NCBI GenBank assembly: GCA_021129835.1
Contig: JAJOKM010000105.1
Coordinates: 1 to 9,882 of the forward strand
Direction of reading: 5' to 3'
From: Thermodesulfovibrionales bacterium
GTDB taxonomy: Bacteria > Nitrospirota > Thermodesulfovibrionia > Thermodesulfovibrionales > Dissulfurispiraceae
Length of the DNA: 9,882 nt
Part shown: piece by piece, positions 8,231 to 9,882 of the stretch
How positions within the stretch are numbered: the first letter of the stretch is position 1
How the letters are laid out: every line of letters begins with the position of its first letter
Position numbers and translations under genes: made by a program
Notes under the pieces: model-generated
Seen by the model: only the letters and a program-made list of their open reading frames with translations
Database searches by the model: none
What the model was told of the DNA's origin: nothing

Positions 8231-8248
8231 GGCATGATGTTTGCCTTA
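8228..8248. other. Small hairpin over the rpoC stop codon
   Basis: TAAGGCA (8228-8234) and TGCCTTA (8242-8248) form a perfect 7-bp stem with a 7-base loop. The left arm begins with the rpoC TAA stop. No T-run follows, so it is not a classical terminator. It may protect the 3' end or help the larger hairpin downstream. Confidence 0.4.
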
Positions 8249-8267
8249 AATGGGAGAGATTTGCCCC

Positions 8268-8310
8268 TGAGTTTCATGGGTGACTTTAGCCGCCCATGAA
8301 ACTCATTTAT
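8268..8310 (+). terminator. Hairpin terminator after rpoC, overlapping the end of rho
   Basis: The arms TGAGTTTCATGGG (8268-8280) and CCCATGAAACTCA (8293-8305) form a perfect 13-bp stem. A T-G and a G-C pair extend it inward to leave an 8-base loop. On the + strand TTTATT follows, a weak T-tract, so this fits a terminator for rpoBC. The right arm contains the rho stop codon (8303-8305). On the - strand the hairpin has no T-run after it, so there it is more likely a 3' stabilising structure. Confidence 0.7.
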
Positions 8311-9565
8311 TCATCATCTTGAGAAATTCTTTATTGGCCTTTGTCGCTTTAATTTTAGTGAGTAAAAATTCCATACTCTCTACAGAACTCAACGAACTGA
8401 GAGCTTTTCTGAGTATCCACATCTTATTCAATATATCTGCAGTAACGAGCAGCTCTTCCTTTCTCGTCCCCGAGGAGTTAATATCTATGCTCGGGAATAT
8501 TCTCTTCTCCACGAGCTTGCGATCGAGATGAAGCTCCATATTGCCTGTCCCCTTAAACTCTTCAAAAATTACATCATCCATCCTGCTACCAGTATCCACA
8601 AGTGCAGTTGCAAGTATAGTAAGGCTGCCTCCTTCCTCGATCTTTCTCGCTGTGCCGAAGAACCTTTTAGGTCTTTGAAGGGCATTGGCATCAAGCCCGC
8701 CTGACAGTACCTTCCCACTGGCCGGAGTTATTGTATTATATGCCCTTGCGAGTCTTGTTATGCTGTCAAGGAGGATAACAACACCTCTTTTTGCCTCTAC
8801 AAGTCTCTTCGCTCTTTCAATTGCTATTTCTGAGGCCTGGCAATGTCTATGAGAGGGTTCATCAAAGGTAGAACTAATAATCTCTGCAGTACCTACCTGT
8901 CTTTTCCAGTCTATGACTTCCTCAGGCCTCTCATCAATTAAGAGTATCATCAAATGTATCTCAGGGTGATTCTTTATAATGGCCCTTGCTATGGACTGCA
9001 GGAGCATTGTCTTACCGGTTTTCGGAGCTGCCACTACAAGCCCACGTTGTCCTTTGCCTATAGGCGAAATAAGATCCATAACTCTCGTGGAATAATCGCT
9101 TTGATGGTATTCGAGATTTAGCTTTTCAGTGGGGTAATAAGGCGTGAGGTTATCAAACAACAAACGACCCATATTTTCTTCGGATGATTTATCATTTATG
9201 CCTTCTACTTTTAGAAGCGCAAAATACCTTTCATTTTCCTTAGGTGGTCTTATCGGTCCTGATACAGAGTCACCAGTTCTCAGTGCAAATCTCCTGACCT
9301 GTGATGGAGATATATATATATCATCCGGGGAAGGCAAGTAGCTGTAATCAGGAGAGCGAAGAAAGCCAAACCCATCTGGTAATATCTCTAAAACGCCAGA
9401 ACCATAAACAGTTCCAGCCTTTTCCATCTGTGCCTGAAGAATGGCAAATATAAGTTCCTGTTTTCTCATTCCTGTTGCGCCATCGATATTGAGTTCCTTG
9501 GCAAAGAGAGCAAGTGTGTCAATGCCTTTCTCTTTTAATCCTGAAATTGAAGTATAGCTTCCCAT
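8303..9565 (-). CDS. rho: Transcription termination factor Rho
   Basis: Rho is a ring-shaped hexameric ATPase that binds C-rich RNA, moves along it and releases RNA polymerase. From the ATG at 9565 it has 420 residues (E. coli 419). The order is an N-terminal helical domain at about 1-47 with the family motif MRKQELIFAIL, an OB-fold RNA-binding domain at about 48-120 with DGFGFLRS (64-71), then a RecA-like motor. The motor shows Walker A AAPKTGKT (179-186, K185 and T186), catalytic DERPEE (D211, E212), Walker B VVILLDSITR (D267), the Q-loop PASGKVLSGG (K285) and the arginine-finger segment SGTRKEELL (R368). Walker A differs slightly from the APPKAGKT of E. coli. The C-terminus ends FLKMMNK at TGA. 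An upstream ATG at 9592 would add 9 residues but has no ribosome binding site; the ATG at 9565 has AGAGAGG 10 bases before it. Rho converges on rpoC, so it is a separate transcription unit. Confidence 0.97.
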   Translation of the reverse strand: MGSYTSISGLKEKGIDTLALFAKELNIDGATGMRKQELIFAILQAQMEKAGTVYGSGVLEILPDGFGFLRSPDYSYLPSPDDIYISPSQVRRFALRTGDSVSGPIRPPKENERYFALLKVEGINDKSSEENMGRLLFDNLTPYYPTEKLNLEYHQSDYSTRVMDLISPIGKGQRGLVVAAPKTGKTMLLQSIARAIIKNHPEIHLMILLIDERPEEVIDWKRQVGTAEIISSTFDEPSHRHCQASEIAIERAKRLVEAKRGVVILLDSITRLARAYNTITPASGKVLSGGLDANALQRPKRFFGTARKIEEGGSLTILATALVDTGSRMDDVIFEEFKGTGNMELHLDRKLVEKRIFPSIDINSSGTRKEELLVTADILNKMWILRKALSSLSSVESMEFLLTKIKATKANKEFLKMMNK

Positions 9566-9575
9566 CTGATCTTTA

Positions 9576-9582
9576 CCTCTCT
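9576..9582 (-). promoter_or_regulatory. Ribosome binding site of rho (AGAGAGG)
   Basis: Read on the - strand, AGAGAGG is separated by 10 bases from the ATG at 9565. The other in-frame ATG, at 9592, lies upstream of this motif and has an AT-rich sequence before it, so the motif decides the start in favour of 9565. Confidence 0.55.
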
Positions 9583-9600
9583 GAGCTATCATAAAATATT

Positions 9601-9619
9601 GACATTATGACAAAATGTC
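9601..9619 (-). other. Hairpin in the rho leader, proximal
   Basis: GACATT and AATGTC form a 6-bp perfect stem with a 7-base loop, 36 bases before the rho start. Read in the rho direction it is followed by AATATTTT, a loose T-rich stretch. It could be a weak attenuator, but the stem is short and AT-rich. Confidence 0.3.
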
Positions 9620-9627
9620 TTAAGGCA

Positions 9628-9644
9628 CTGGGGCTCTACCCCAG
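9628..9644 (-). other. GC-rich hairpin in the rho leader
   Basis: CTGGGG (9628-9633) and CCCCAG (9639-9644) make a 6-bp stem with a 5-base loop. No T-run follows on either strand. With the neighbouring G and C runs (9646-9687) it forms a GC-rich patch that stands out from AT-rich surroundings, which suggests either a structured leader or a small palindromic repeat element. Confidence 0.45.
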
Positions 9645-9645
9645 A

Positions 9646-9676
9646 CCCCGAAGAGAAATTTATTTAATCCTTGGGG
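9646..9676 (-). other. Bulged hairpin in the rho leader, distal
   Basis: CCCC (9646-9649) pairs with GGGG (9673-9676) and AAG (9651-9653) with CTT (9670-9672), leaving one bulged G and a 16-base AT-rich loop. It directly abuts the preceding GC-rich hairpin. Another G run (9684-9687, in GCGGGGC) could compete for the same C run, so two alternative foldings are possible. Confidence 0.3.
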
Positions 9677-9719
9677 AGTTTGCGGGGCAGAACCACTCAA
9701 TCGTATTGTTTCAGAACCT

Positions 9720-9749
9720 AGTATCGTTGAGACAGGCTTAGGTTGACAA
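9720..9749 (-). promoter_or_regulatory. Candidate sigma-70-type promoter for rho
   Basis: On the - strand TTGTCA (9749-9744) matches the -35 consensus at 5 of 6 positions. After 18 bases, GATACT (9725-9720) matches the -10 consensus at 4 of 6. Transcription from here would give a leader of roughly 150 bases containing the three hairpins. The match is weak, and chance hits of this quality are common in AT-rich DNA. Confidence 0.25.
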
Positions 9750-9756
9750 TATACGA

Positions 9757-9845
9757 ACTTCTGCAAAAGCCTCTATTGTTTGATAAAAGGATTTTTGAAA
9801 TACCTAGTGGCTTAACAAATTGTTTAATGAGCCTCTTGCAAAAGT
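9757..9845. repeat. Short element with imperfect inverted ends
   Basis: CTTCTGCAAAAGCCTC (9758-9773) and GAGCCTCTTGCAAAAG (9829-9844) are inverted copies matching at 13 of 16 positions, plus one more pair outside (9757 with 9845). They enclose about 55 bases with no coding sequence. A 10-base direct repeat ATTGTTT[G/A]AT lies just inside each end (9775-9784 and 9819-9828). This resembles a miniature inverted-repeat element or an old insertion footprint, but I do not recognise a named family. Confidence 0.35.
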
Positions 9846-9857
9846 CCCGAAAATGTC

Positions 9858-9878
9858 ACCCCGAGCGACGCGAGGGGT
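9858..9878. repeat. Palindromic intergenic repeat, cut by the window edge
   Basis: ACCCC (9858-9862) pairs with GGGGT (9874-9878). Inside are a tandem G-A/A-G mismatch and two further G-C pairs (GC 9865-9866 with GC 9871-9872... read as G-C and C-G) around a 3-base tip. The wording GTCACCCCGAGCGACGCGAG followed by GGGTCT resembles a widespread family of dispersed palindromic repeats in environmental bacterial genomes (from memory). The element probably continues past the window. Confidence 0.45.
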
Positions 9879-9882
9879 CTTA

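Noticed and set aside
9566..9592. ATG 9592 as the rho start
   Set aside because: No ribosome binding site precedes it, while AGAGAGG lies before the ATG at 9565, which gives a protein close to the usual family length.
9573..9605. Ten-codon leader peptide (MSIFYDSSER) on the - strand before rho
   Set aside because: It has no ribosome binding site and no regulatory codon pattern, and an ORF this short is expected by chance.
9743..9771. + strand promoter with TTGACA at 9743-9748 pointing right
   Set aside because: The -35 is perfect, but at 16-18 bases downstream there is no A/T-rich -10 box, and no gene start is seen to the right.

Overview
This window holds the core transcription machinery of a Gram-negative-type bacterium: rpoB and rpoC (the beta and beta' subunits of RNA polymerase) on the + strand, and rho (the transcription termination factor) on the - strand, converging on rpoC. 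Base composition is moderately AT-leaning. RpoB carries the long lineage-specific inserts SI1 and SI2, and RpoC carries an SI3-type insert in its trigger loop. Together these point to a proteobacteria-like or Nitrospirota/Desulfobacterota-like organism rather than a Firmicute or actinobacterium. I cannot place it more precisely without a database search.

Layout. Positions 1-173 are intergenic, probably between rplL (off the left edge) and rpoB. They are packed with 7-bp tandem repeats of two unrelated sequences, flanked by an inverted repeat. rpoB (174-4112) and rpoC (4109-8230) overlap by 4 bases (TTGA), and rpoC starts with TTG. Between rpoC and rho lies a 72-base gap with two hairpins. The stronger one has a 13-bp perfect stem, and its 3' arm contains the rho stop codon. 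rho (8303-9565, - strand) follows. Positions 9566-9882 contain no gene that I can support. They hold the rho leader, with several hairpins and a weak promoter candidate, then two repeat-like elements that reach the right edge.

How the genes work together. RpoB and RpoC form the catalytic core of RNA polymerase. Rho is the hexameric RNA helicase that ends transcription by that polymerase. All three proteins look full length and intact, with their catalytic motifs present.

No new multi-gene system is visible. The points most worth a second look are the ordered heptad repeat array in front of rpoB, an inverted copy of its unit just before the rpoB start, an unusual rudder sequence in RpoC, the placement of rho directly after rpoC, and the structured, repeat-rich region upstream of rho.
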